The position numbers and the translations under genes are program-made. The notes beneath the pieces were generated by a model. That model did not search any database and was not told the DNA's origin. It saw only the letters and a list, made by a program, of their open reading frames with translations. Positions 1-7,258 of a stretch of DNA of 16,888 bases are shown piece by piece; the stretch's first letter is position 1; each line of letters begins with the position of its first letter. Source of the DNA: JBBITW01 sp037440525 (GTDB lineage: Bacteria; Desulfobacterota; BSN033; UBA1163); NCBI GenBank assembly GCA_037440525.1, contig JBBITW010000071.1:1-16888 (forward strand), written 5' to 3'.

Positions 1-109
1 CTCGGAATGACAAACATGGCATACACCTCATTACGACACAGTCTCTTTAAGGGGAGGTGAGGAAGGGTTAATTGATCAAGGACTTCTTAAGAATTCTCCC
101 CTGAAAATA

Positions 110-139
110 TTGACAGAAGAAAGGCAATTATATTAAAAT
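110..139 (+). promoter_or_regulatory. Sigma70-like promoter of the fur-feoB operon
   Basis: TTGACA (110-115) is a perfect -35 box. After an 18-base spacer comes TAAAAT (134-139), one mismatch from the -10 consensus. The predicted transcription start falls inside the Fur box that begins at base 140, so bound Fur would block initiation. The leader before the fur start codon is only about 30 bases. The assignment is by consensus and position only. Confidence 0.75.
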
Positions 140-158
140 GAAATTGATTATCAATTTC
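140..158. promoter_or_regulatory. Fur box (perfect 9-1-9 palindrome)
   Basis: The sequence GAAATTGATTATCAATTTC is a perfect inverted repeat of 9 bases around a central T. It matches the classical 19-bp Fur box (GATAATGATTATCATTATC) at most positions, including the TGATTATCA core. It directly abuts the -10 box and covers the predicted start site, and the first gene downstream is itself a Fur-family regulator. Iron-dependent autorepression of the whole operon is the natural inference. Confidence 0.85.
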
Positions 159-174
159 AAAAAGGAGAATAATC

Positions 175-624
175 ATGGAAGTCTCTCATTTTAAGGATAT
201 CATTTCAGGAGAAGGACTGAAATCTACCAAGCAGAGAGAAGAGATCATCAATATATTCCTCAATTCACAAGGCCATAGAAATCTTTCCCAGATATATTCT
301 CAGGTCTTAAAGATTAATCCGAAGATAGGTTATGCCACTGTCTATAGAACCCTTAAACTTTTAACACGCTTGGGATTGGCAGCTCAACGAAAATTTGCAG
401 GCAAAGAAACCTGCTATGAACCCATCCTTGAGGGAAGCCATCATGACCATCTGATCTGTCTTGGTTGTGGTAGAATTATTGAATTTGAGGACAAAGCTAT
501 CGAGTCCCTTCAAAATAGAATTGCCCGTCATCACAATTTCAAGATATATCATCACAGGATGGAACTTTATGGCCAATGCGCAAATTGTGGAACAAAAAGA
601 AAAAAGAGCAAAGGGAAAAATTAA
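175..624 (+). CDS. fur: Fur-family ferric uptake regulator
   Basis: This 149-residue protein has the full Fur architecture. The N-terminal winged helix includes the recognition helix with GYATVYRTL (residues 52-60). The C-terminal metal-binding and dimerisation domain carries HHDH (89-92), CLGC (C95, C98) and CANC (C135, C138). Those two Cys pairs match the structural Zn site of Fur, and the histidines belong to the regulatory metal site. The ATG at 175 has AAGGAG at 162-167 seven bases upstream. The basic C-terminal tail (KRKKSKGKN) is short and lineage-specific. The gene leads an operon with feoB and sits under a strong Fur box, so it is probably an iron-sensing autorepressor. A Zur or PerR paralogue cannot be excluded by motif alone, but the feoB context and the box sequence favour Fur. 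Confidence 0.9.
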   Translation: MEVSHFKDIISGEGLKSTKQREEIINIFLNSQGHRNLSQIYSQVLKINPKIGYATVYRTLKLLTRLGLAAQRKFAGKETCYEPILEGSHHDHLICLGCGRIIEFEDKAIESLQNRIARHHNFKIYHHRMELYGQCANCGTKRKKSKGKN

Positions 625-627
625 AAG

Positions 628-2562
628 ATGGAACCCCTTAAGATCATTCTTATAGGAAACCCTAATGTTGGGAAATCTGTAATATTTAATTACCTTACAG
701 GTAAGTATGTAACAGTTTCAAACTATCCTGGAACAACTGTTGAGGTTGCCTATGGCACAATGATTGCTCATGGGAAGAAGTTCCAGGTAATTGACACTCC
801 AGGGGTCAATTCCCTTATCCCCATGTCAGAGGATGAAAAGGTTACAAGAGACATTCTCCTAAAAGAACCTAATTCCTTCTTGATTCAGATCATTGACGCA
901 AAAAATCTTCGTAGAGGCCTTCTTATTTCTTCACAATTAATGGAAATGGGCCTACCGTTTATTATTATATTGAATATGTGGGATGAAGCAAAAAGCAGAA
1001 ATATAGAGATCAATATTCAGGCCCTTTCAAATCTCTTAGGAATCCCCATCTTTAAAACAGTTGCGACCAAAAGAAAGGGTCTCGAAAAGATTAAAGAGAA
1101 TCTTCAACTCAAAACCCCTTCATCTATCCCAGTCTCTTATCACCCTTCTATAGAAGAAGGTATTTCACGGATCATTCCTCTCCTCCCCGAGTCACCGATC
1201 TCCAAAAGATTCCTTGCCCTGATGCTTCTATCAGGGGATGAGACACTTTCAACATGGCTTTACGAAAATCTCTCCGAAAAGGTGATATCCCAGATCGAAG
1301 CTATCAGACATGATGTTCAGAGCCAATTTTTTGAACCTGTAGGATACTCAATCAACCAAACCCGACTCCATAAGATTGATGAAATATTACCCCAGGTAAT
1401 GAGAGATGGAAAAAAGGAATCAAAAGGAATGATGTCATTATTAGGAAATTTGGCTATCCATCCCGTCTGGGGAATTCCAATTCTCCTCATTGTCCTTTTC
1501 GTCACTTATGAGCTCGTTGGGGTCTTTGGCGCCCAGGTGAGTGTCGATTTCTTAGAAGAAACCCTATTCCAAAAATGGCTCATCCCCCCTATTGCAAATT
1601 GGGTAAAAAATCATATTCCGATCCTTTTTATACAGGAATTCTTTGTCGGCCCCTACGGGGTCTTTACAATGGCCATTACCTATGCCATTGCTATTGTCTT
1701 ACCAATAGTAGGATGTTTTTTTATAATCTTCGGTCTTATGGAGGACTCAGGATATCTACCGAGGCTTGCTGTTATGACAAACAAAGTATTTAAAAGAATG
1801 GGATTAAATGGCAAGGCTGTGTTACCCATGGTATTGGGCCTCGGTTGTGATACAATGGCCACCATGACCGCTCGAATCCTGGAGACTGAGAAGGACAGAA
1901 TAATCGTTACCCTGCTTTTAGCCCTTGGAGTCCCCTGTTCTGCCCAGTTAGGTGTTATACTTGGTATGTTTGCAGAACTTCCCGTTCTTTATCTCATCAT
2001 CTGGATCGTGCTCATTATTGGAGTTATAGTAATAGTCGGGTATCTCTCCTCAAAAATTATATCAGGAGAAGGCTCAGATTTTATCTTAGAAATTCCACCC
2101 TTAAGGATCCCCCAAATATCAAATGTAGTTATCAAAACATTGGCAAGAATTGAATGGTATTTAAAGGAGGCTGTTCCATTATTTGTTTTAGGCACAATAA
2201 TTCTATTTTTTCTTCATAATCTTCGTGTCTTGATCCTATTAGAGAAAATTTCATCACCATTGATTGTGGAATTCCTCGGTCTACCCGGAAAGGTAACCGA
2301 GGCATTTATTATAGGATTTCTCCGGAGGGATTATGGTGCTGCAGGCCTATTCGTCTTAGCAAGGCAAGGGGAATTGAGTCCACATCAAATCTTAGTTAGT
2401 TTAGTAACGATTACACTTTTTATTCCATGTATTGCACAATTTTTTATGATGATAAAGGAAAGGGGATGGAAAAAGGCCATAGCCATTTCGGCCATCATCC
2501 TTCCAATCGCCTTTGGCACAGGGGGTTTAATCAATTTCTTACTAAAAATCTTTGGACTCTGA
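628..2562 (+). CDS. feoB: Ferrous iron transporter FeoB, variant permease motif
   Basis: FeoB is the inner-membrane GTPase-permease for Fe(II). The cytosolic G domain shows G1 GNPNVGKS (10-17), the G2 region NYPGTTVE (32-39), G3 DTPG (56-59) and G4 NMWD (116-119), followed by a helical linker to about residue 270. Membrane helices run from about 278 to 644. At 644 residues it is slightly short for FeoB because there is no C-terminal extension. The permease core differs from the E. coli type: residues 404-412 read GLGCDTMAT where the textbook motif is GxGCNxPA, and the second motif is PCSAQ (436-440) rather than an Arg-containing one. FLRRDYGAAG (564-573) and PCIAQ (600-604) form the second half. 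The start lies 3 bases after the fur stop, suggesting translational coupling. No feoA lies upstream; a FeoA-like domain is fused to the regulator two genes downstream. Confidence 0.93.
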   Translation: MEPLKIILIGNPNVGKSVIFNYLTGKYVTVSNYPGTTVEVAYGTMIAHGKKFQVIDTPGVNSLIPMSEDEKVTRDILLKEPNSFLIQIIDAKNLRRGLLISSQLMEMGLPFIIILNMWDEAKSRNIEINIQALSNLLGIPIFKTVATKRKGLEKIKENLQLKTPSSIPVSYHPSIEEGISRIIPLLPESPISKRFLALMLLSGDETLSTWLYENLSEKVISQIEAIRHDVQSQFFEPVGYSINQTRLHKIDEILPQVMRDGKKESKGMMSLLGNLAIHPVWGIPILLIVLFVTYELVGVFGAQVSVDFLEETLFQKWLIPPIANWVKNHIPILFIQEFFVGPYGVFTMAITYAIAIVLPIVGCFFIIFGLMEDSGYLPRLAVMTNKVFKRMGLNGKAVLPMVLGLGCDTMATMTARILETEKDRIIVTLLLALGVPCSAQLGVILGMFAELPVLYLIIWIVLIIGVIVIVGYLSSKIISGEGSDFILEIPPLRIPQISNVVIKTLARIEWYLKEAVPLFVLGTIILFFLHNLRVLILLEKISSPLIVEFLGLPGKVTEAFIIGFLRRDYGAAGLFVLARQGELSPHQILVSLVTITLFIPCIAQFFMMIKERGWKKAIAISAIILPIAFGTGGLINFLLKIFGL

Positions 2563-2563
2563 A

Positions 2564-2761
2564 ATGGAAAAGAACTCTCTAACCCAATGTCCACTCTGTG
2601 GAGGAAAATTCTTTAAGGATAAGATGAAGTGCTCTTTAAAATGTCCTCTTGCGAAAAAATGTGATCTTTTCTGCTGTCCAAACTGTGGATATACCTTCAA
2701 GGAAAGATCTGAAACAATTGAATTTTTAAGATCCCTATTAAGGAGGAAGCATAGCTCATGA
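2564..2761 (+). CDS. Small cysteine-rich zinc-ribbon-like protein in feo operon
   Basis: This is a 65-residue soluble protein with eight cysteines within 33 residues: CPLC (C9, C12), C23, C27, C33, then C37, C38 and C41 in CCPNCGY. The outer pairs look like the knuckles of a zinc ribbon or rubredoxin-like site, and the inner CxxxC pair could hold a second metal. There is no membrane helix, which separates it from the FeoB-associated Cys-rich membrane protein family, and no winged-helix fold as in FeoC. The ATG at 2564 follows the feoB stop by one base; an in-frame TTG at 2552 would overlap feoB and is less likely. Its stop overlaps the next start (ATGA at 2758-2761). Tight coupling to a transporter and a metal regulator suggests a role in Fe(II) handling or sensing, but the function is not known to me. 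Confidence 0.75.
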   Translation: MEKNSLTQCPLCGGKFFKDKMKCSLKCPLAKKCDLFCCPNCGYTFKERSETIEFLRSLLRRKHSS

Positions 2762-3468
2762 ACAAAGAGAGAGACAAAAGAGGCGCTCCCCACCGAAAGA
2801 TGTGGGGGATGGCAGACTGGATTGAGGAAGACAGGGTGGATGAACTCCTCGAACTTATATGGACCCTAAGAGAGAAAGGGGTTTCTGATATTGATAAACT
2901 TCTTGAGAACACCAAGGACGTTGAGGCCAGATATATACTTCGCCTGATGATAAGAGACGATCTATTTAGAATGGAAGGGAATCGGATGATCCTCAAGGAA
3001 AGAGGAGAGGAAAAGGCAAAAGAGATTATCCGCCGTCATAGATTAACAGAGAGGCTTTTATCTGAAATCTTTGAGATGTCTGAGGAAGAAGTAGAAGAGG
3101 AGGCATGTAAACTTGAGCATATCCTGAGCCCTGGGGTAACTGAGAGTGTATGCACCTTTTTGGGTCATCCTCCCACATGCATCCATGGTAAACCAATTCC
3201 GAGGGGAGAATGTTGCATCAAATTTAAAAGAGAGATGAAGCCCCTTGTTATCCCTCTTGATGAACTGGGATTGGGGGAGGAAGGAAGGATCGTCTTTATT
3301 GCGCAAAAATCACATCAGAGACTCGACCGACTCAGTGCCCTTGGGATCATTCCGGGTAGCATCGTCCGGATGCATCAAAAAAATCCTTCCCATATATTAC
3401 AGATTGGAGAAACTACACTGGCATTGGACAGGGATATTGTAAAGGATATCTATGTGAAGAAGGTCTAA
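2758..3468 (+). CDS. DtxR/MntR-family iron-dependent regulator with C-terminal FeoA-like SH3 domain
   Basis: This 236-residue regulator has three parts. Residues about 24-85 form a winged-helix DNA-binding domain of low similarity to classical DtxR. Residues about 90-155 form the DtxR dimerisation and metal domain, with the hallmark CKLEH (C117, E120, H121, matching DtxR C102/E105/H106) and the typical LGHPPTCIHGKPIP stretch (135-148). Residues about 165-236 form a FeoA/SH3-like domain with the LSALGIIPGS signature (192-201). C132, C141, C152 and C153 are additional thiols. The start overlaps the preceding stop, with AGGAGG at 2741-2746. The gene closes an operon already controlled by a Fur box, so two different metal sensors are co-transcribed with feoB. 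The SH3 domain could serve the regulator alone or also stand in for the missing FeoA; that is inference. Mn(II) rather than Fe(II) sensing is possible. Confidence 0.88.
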   Translation: MNKERDKRGAPHRKMWGMADWIEEDRVDELLELIWTLREKGVSDIDKLLENTKDVEARYILRLMIRDDLFRMEGNRMILKERGEEKAKEIIRRHRLTERLLSEIFEMSEEEVEEEACKLEHILSPGVTESVCTFLGHPPTCIHGKPIPRGECCIKFKREMKPLVIPLDELGLGEEGRIVFIAQKSHQRLDRLSALGIIPGSIVRMHQKNPSHILQIGETTLALDRDIVKDIYVKKV

Positions 3469-5270
3469 ATCTTATTAACTCTTTTCTTAGAGAGCGCTCC
3501 TCCGGCCTTACGCTCTATCTCTTCCTGAATTAAGGCGCCAAGGCTGTTTGAGGTTGACCTTTGACTTAGCAAATATTTCTCTACATCTGCCTTTTCCTGC
3601 TTTTCACTAACACCTTTTATGCTGAGACCTATACGTCTCTCCTGAGAATCTATATTCAAAATAATAGCTGTAACAGTACTGCCTACATTTAAAATATTTT
3701 GAGGTTTATCCACCTTTTCACGTCTCATCTCAGAAACATGCACCAACCCTTCTATTCCTTCCTCAATTTCAACAAATGCACCGAAGTCAGTCACATTAGT
3801 TACCCGGCCTGTGATAATATCCCCCTTTTTATATTTTTTTACAACCTCTTTCCAGGGATCAGGTGTCAACTGTTTGATCCCAAGTGAAAATCTTTCATTT
3901 TCTGGATCGATATTCAGAACCACTGCTTCGACCTCTTGTCCCTTTTTATAGACTTCTGCGGGATGTTTGATCTTTTTCGTCCACGACATCTCTGATACAT
4001 GAACGAGTCCATCGATTCCTTCATCAAATCCAATGAAGATTCCAAAGTCTGTAATCGTCTTCACCTTCCCGATGACCTTTGTACCCACTGGAAATTTTTC
4101 CTCAATCAATTTCCAGGGATTTGGCTCAATCTGTTTCATCCCCAATGAGATACGCCGTTTAACAGGATCGCAATCGAGAATCATCACTTCTACCCTATCA
4201 CCGATATTTAAAATCTTGGAAGGGTGTTTCTTCTTTTTACTCCACGTCAATTCAGAGATATGGATGAGGCCTTCAACCCCATCTTCTAATTCCACAAAAG
4301 CACCGTAATCGGTTATATTTGTAACCCTACCTTTTACTCTTGACCCTACGGGAAACTTCTCTGCTACGGAATCCCATGGATCAGGTAAGGCCTGTTTTAG
4401 TCCAAGGGAAACCTTTTCCTTCTCTCTATCAAAACGAAGGATCTTTACCCTGATCCTATCTCCGATGGAAAGCTTTTCAGAAGGGTGGTTAATCCTACCC
4501 CAACTGATATCTGTCAAATGTAACAGCCCATCTAATCCACCCAAATCAATAAATGCTCCATAATCGGTTAAATTCTTTACGATCCCTTCGACAATCTCTC
4601 CCTCACGCAGTTTTTTTAAGGTCTCATCCCTGAGAAGCTTCCGCTCTTCCTCAAGAATGATCCTCCTTGAGAGTACAATATTATTTCTTTTTCTATTAAA
4701 TTTGATCACCTTGAACTTTAATCTTTGCCCAACCAGCTCATCAAGGTCTCTAACAGGCTTTAAATCAATTTGGGACCCTGGCAGGAAGGCAAAAACCCCT
4801 CCAATATCCACAGAAAGTCCTCCTTTTACCTTAGAAACAACCTCACCCTCAAGGAATTGACCTTCACGGCATGATCTACTTACCTCTCTCCATATATTGA
4901 TTCTGTCTGCCTTCTCTTTTGAGAGGATTAACATTCCTCCCTCATTATCTTTCTTCTCCAAAAGTACATCAATCTTATCCCCAATCCTTACATCCACCTT
5001 CCCATCCCTTTTTAGAAACTCCTGTATAGGTACCTGTCCTTCACATTTATAGCCTATATCAACTGTTACATGGTCGGGTGTGATATCGATGACAATTCCT
5101 TTGAGAATCTGACCCTCCTCAATTGATTTAAGACTCTTTTCATAAAGTGATTGAAAGGTCTCTGGCTCTTCTCTCGAAGGAAATCCTTTCCCCTTTTCTC
5201 TTTCTTCCTTTTTTTCCAAAACTTCCTGCTTCGTCTCTTCTACTATGTTGTTAAATTCATCCTTTAACAT
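3465..5270 (-). CDS. rpsA: 30S ribosomal protein S1 (six S1 domains)
   Basis: The 601-residue protein is built from six OB-fold S1 repeats at about residues 52-119, 137-203, 223-292, 308-379, 395-466 and 482-552. The last four are the most regular, spaced 85-87 residues, with repeated DYGAF/DFGAF and GLVHVSE-type motifs. This is the standard six-domain layout of Gram-negative S1, which helps mRNA docking on the 30S subunit. The N-terminus (1-50) is charged and the C-terminal 50 residues are basic, lacking further domains. An AAGGGGG ribosome-binding site precedes the ATG. It is the last gene of cmk-ispH-rpsA, separated from ispH by 64 bases. Its TAG stop overlaps the TAA stop of the converging regulator gene by 4 bp, leaving no room for a terminator between the two operons. 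Confidence 0.96.
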   Translation of the reverse strand: MLKDEFNNIVEETKQEVLEKKEEREKGKGFPSREEPETFQSLYEKSLKSIEEGQILKGIVIDITPDHVTVDIGYKCEGQVPIQEFLKRDGKVDVRIGDKIDVLLEKKDNEGGMLILSKEKADRINIWREVSRSCREGQFLEGEVVSKVKGGLSVDIGGVFAFLPGSQIDLKPVRDLDELVGQRLKFKVIKFNRKRNNIVLSRRIILEEERKLLRDETLKKLREGEIVEGIVKNLTDYGAFIDLGGLDGLLHLTDISWGRINHPSEKLSIGDRIRVKILRFDREKEKVSLGLKQALPDPWDSVAEKFPVGSRVKGRVTNITDYGAFVELEDGVEGLIHISELTWSKKKKHPSKILNIGDRVEVMILDCDPVKRRISLGMKQIEPNPWKLIEEKFPVGTKVIGKVKTITDFGIFIGFDEGIDGLVHVSEMSWTKKIKHPAEVYKKGQEVEAVVLNIDPENERFSLGIKQLTPDPWKEVVKKYKKGDIITGRVTNVTDFGAFVEIEEGIEGLVHVSEMRREKVDKPQNILNVGSTVTAIILNIDSQERRIGLSIKGVSEKQEKADVEKYLLSQRSTSNSLGALIQEEIERKAGGALSKKRVNKI

Positions 5271-5334
5271 TAAAAACCCCCTTCTCCCGAAACTCGTAAG
5301 ATTTATATCACACCCATAAAAAAATTACAAATTT

Positions 5335-6183
5335 TTATATTTTTAGGTTTGCCATCTCAACTATCCTTTTCTCAACCTCTTTTATAATCCAGGAGGGGGT
5401 GGATGCACCAGCGGTTAGACCAATACTTCCCTTTCTCTTGAACCACTCCTTACGAAGTTCTTCAGCCGTCTCGATATGATAGGTATGAGGTTGAATCTCC
5501 TTGCAAATAGCAGCCAATCTCTGTGTATTCCCACTATTGTAACCACCCACAACAATCATACATTCTACCTTCTTTGCAATCTCAACAGCCTCCTTCTGGC
5601 GAATAGTCGTTGCATTGCAGATCGTATTAAATACCCTTACCTCCTTTGAGAATTCTAAACTTCTTGATGATATCTCCTTAAGAAGGTTAAAAGATTGAGT
5701 GGTTTGTGCAATGATGCCTAATTTCTTCCATGAACCAATTTTTTTCAATGAGCCAACATCCTCAATAACATCTACATCTTTATCGATGTAGCTTCTTATG
5801 GCCTCTACCTCAGGGTGGTGACTGTCTCCAACAATCAAGAGATGATATCCATGGCGGTGTAAAAATTTTGCATAAAAATGGGCCCTTTTCACAATTGGAC
5901 ATGTGGCATCTATTATTCTTAGCCTTCCCTCTTTTGCCTTCTTTAGATCACTTTTGGAAACCCCGTGGGAACGAAAGATCACCTTCCCCTGAGGAATATC
6001 CTCTATCCTCTCCTTTACCTTTATGCCCAATCCTTCAAGATATTCTACAGCTTGAGGATTATGTATCAGAGGACCTAATGTATAGATATGTTTATCAGAC
6101 TTTTTTACTGCCTCCAGGGCCAATTCCATAGCCCTCTTCACACCAAAACAGAATCCTGCAGATTTTGCAACAAAAATCTTCAT
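5335..6183 (-). CDS. ispH: 4-hydroxy-3-methylbut-2-enyl diphosphate reductase
   Basis: IspH (LytB) catalyses the last step of the non-mevalonate (MEP) isoprenoid pathway, reducing HMBPP to IPP and DMAPP with a [4Fe-4S] cluster. The three conserved cluster cysteines are visible: C12 in GFCFGV, C95 in DATCP and C189 in NTICNAT. The substrate-binding segments GPLIHNP (37-43), SHG (72-74) and HPEVE (123-127) are present. At 282 residues it has the short bacterial length with no extra domain. Its ATG overlaps the cmk stop by 4 bases, so the two are translationally coupled. The cmk-ispH-rpsA order recurs in Desulfobacterota and Firmicutes; in Clostridia ispH can be fused to S1, but here they are separate genes. 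Confidence 0.96.
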   Translation of the reverse strand: MKIFVAKSAGFCFGVKRAMELALEAVKKSDKHIYTLGPLIHNPQAVEYLEGLGIKVKERIEDIPQGKVIFRSHGVSKSDLKKAKEGRLRIIDATCPIVKRAHFYAKFLHRHGYHLLIVGDSHHPEVEAIRSYIDKDVDVIEDVGSLKKIGSWKKLGIIAQTTQSFNLLKEISSRSLEFSKEVRVFNTICNATTIRQKEAVEIAKKVECMIVVGGYNSGNTQRLAAICKEIQPHTYHIETAEELRKEWFKRKGSIGLTAGASTPSWIIKEVEKRIVEMANLKI

Positions 6184-6875
6184 AAGCTTCTTATCTTTTC
6201 TCTAACCATTTGATACATCTCTTCAACCACCTCTTCCACTGACTTATTTGTAGAATCGATAAAAATCGAATCCTCGGCTTTCCTCAGAGGTGAAATGGCC
6301 CTATTCATATCATTCTCATCCCTTCTTTTTACCTCATCTATGACTGAATCAATATCGGTTTCAATCCCTTTCTCATGAAGCTCTTTAAACCTTCTCCTTC
6401 CCCTTTCTTCTGGATCGGCATCCAGATAGAATTTTATCTCTGCCTCTGAAAATACAACTGTCCCGGTATCTCTCCCCTCCAGTACAACTCCTCCACACTG
6501 GCCCATCTCTCTCTGTTTCTGGACAAGGGCCTCCCTTACACCCCTGCTTTTTGAAATCTCTGAGGCAAGTTGGCCAATCTCCTGTGAACGGATTGCCTCA
6601 GTAATATCTTCGCCGTCGCATATAGTAGAGGTCTTTTCCCCAACATTTTTAAAAAAGATTTGTGTCTTTGAGGCCAGTATGGAAAGATTAACCTCATCAT
6701 CCGTTTTTATTAACCCCTCTTTGGCCTTCAATGCCACAGCCCTATACATTGCTCCTGTATCAATATAAGTGTACCCCAATCTTCTTGCCAAAATCTTCCC
6801 AACAGTACTCTTTCCTGCACCTGAAGGCCCATCAATAGTTATGATTATCCCTTTCTTTCCTTCTCCCTTTACCAT
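6180..6875 (-). CDS. cmk: Cytidylate kinase
   Basis: Cytidylate kinase phosphorylates CMP/dCMP with ATP. The 231-residue protein has the P-loop GPSGAGKS (16-23), the NMP-binding DTGAMYRAVAL segment, the EGRDTGTVVF motif, and the C-terminal RRDENDMNRAISPL lid region typical of the family. Length is standard. The first ATG at 6875 is the only plausible start; the upstream ribosome-binding site is weak (GAAGTC). It is the promoter-proximal gene of cmk-ispH-rpsA. The upstream 383 bases contain a decayed four-helix-bundle gene, so the cmk promoter may lie in or beyond that remnant. A TATAAT at about 7240-7245 on this strand lacks a convincing -35 partner. Confidence 0.95.
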   Translation of the reverse strand: MVKGEGKKGIIITIDGPSGAGKSTVGKILARRLGYTYIDTGAMYRAVALKAKEGLIKTDDEVNLSILASKTQIFFKNVGEKTSTICDGEDITEAIRSQEIGQLASEISKSRGVREALVQKQREMGQCGGVVLEGRDTGTVVFSEAEIKFYLDADPEERGRRRFKELHEKGIETDIDSVIDEVKRRDENDMNRAISPLRKAEDSIFIDSTNKSVEEVVEEMYQMVREKIRSL

Positions 6876-6886
6876 CTGACTTCTAT

Positions 6887-7105
6887 TTAAATGATTTGGT
6901 TCTTCTCCAATTTCGTTGCCAAAAAGGATTCGAGGATCCAGGGATTCAAGGGTTTATTTTCTTCCGATAGAACCTGATCCACCTCTGGCGGAAAGGATTC
7001 TATTAATGCCTTGAGCATCCTTTCAACTTCTAATATATCTGCATTTTTGTAAATATCTAAACATAATTGATAAGACCTTTGCCAAACTTTTAACTCTTTG
7101 AATGC
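6887..7105 (-). pseudogene. Remnant of four-helix-bundle protein gene (S23 / 23S rRNA IVS family)
   Basis: Read on the minus strand, this open stretch of 72 codons begins right after a stop codon and encodes FKELKVWQRSYQL..., the hallmark N-terminus of the four-helix-bundle family found in 23S rRNA intervening sequences and scattered in genomes. It then jumps directly to a segment ending ILEVERMLKALIESF, which resembles that family's last helix. The central two helices (roughly 70 residues in intact members) are absent. An ATG lies a few bases upstream in a different frame (7111-7113 on the plus strand); a single-base loss would explain the loss of frame. The stop-proximal part encodes one of the two inverted repeats flanking the gene. 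Internal deletion plus frame loss argue for a dead copy. Family assignment is by motif memory and not a search. Confidence 0.6.
6931..6952. repeat. Inverted repeat, left copy, flanking four-helix-bundle remnant
   Basis: The 22 bases here match the reverse complement of 7116-7137 at 18 positions, with the last 11 bases (ending GGATTCAAGGG) identical. The copy contains a degenerate 8-base period based on TCAAGGAx. It overlaps the 3' coding end of the four-helix-bundle remnant. Confidence 0.7.
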
Positions 7106-7115
7106 TTAAGCATTC
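7100..7115. repeat. 16-bp perfect palindrome at 5' end of remnant
   Basis: GAATGCTTAAGCATTC is a perfect 16-base palindrome. It sits exactly between the right inverted repeat (7116-7137) and the start of the recognisable coding region, and carries both the out-of-frame ATG and the in-frame stop TAA. It could be a decayed start region, a protein-binding site or a small cruciform; the sequence alone does not decide. Confidence 0.5.
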
Positions 7116-7137
7116 CCCTTGAATCCTTGACTCCTTG
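7116..7137. repeat. Inverted repeat, right copy, flanking four-helix-bundle remnant
   Basis: Plus-strand reading is CCCTTGAATCC followed by TTGACTCCTTG, made of 8-base units. It pairs with 6931-6952 (18 of 22 positions), so in RNA the two copies could form a stem enclosing most of the remnant, as in 23S rRNA intervening sequences. The remaining intergenic DNA to 7258 holds no ORF or hairpin that I can support. Confidence 0.7.
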
Positions 7138-7258
7138 ACCCCTTTAACCTTTACCATCTTAGAAACTTTTTTGGAGATGATTCAAAATTTCTTATTTTAA
7201 TTCCACATCGATTTAATCCCTAAGGGTAGCTCTTCTGTATCATATTATAAAGGAATTT

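Noticed and set aside
1..109. Possible interspersed repeat at the left edge (CTCGGAATGACA and the AGGGGAGGTGAGG stretch)
   Set aside because: It resembles tails of common intergenic repeats, but only one partial copy is visible and no second copy occurs in the window.
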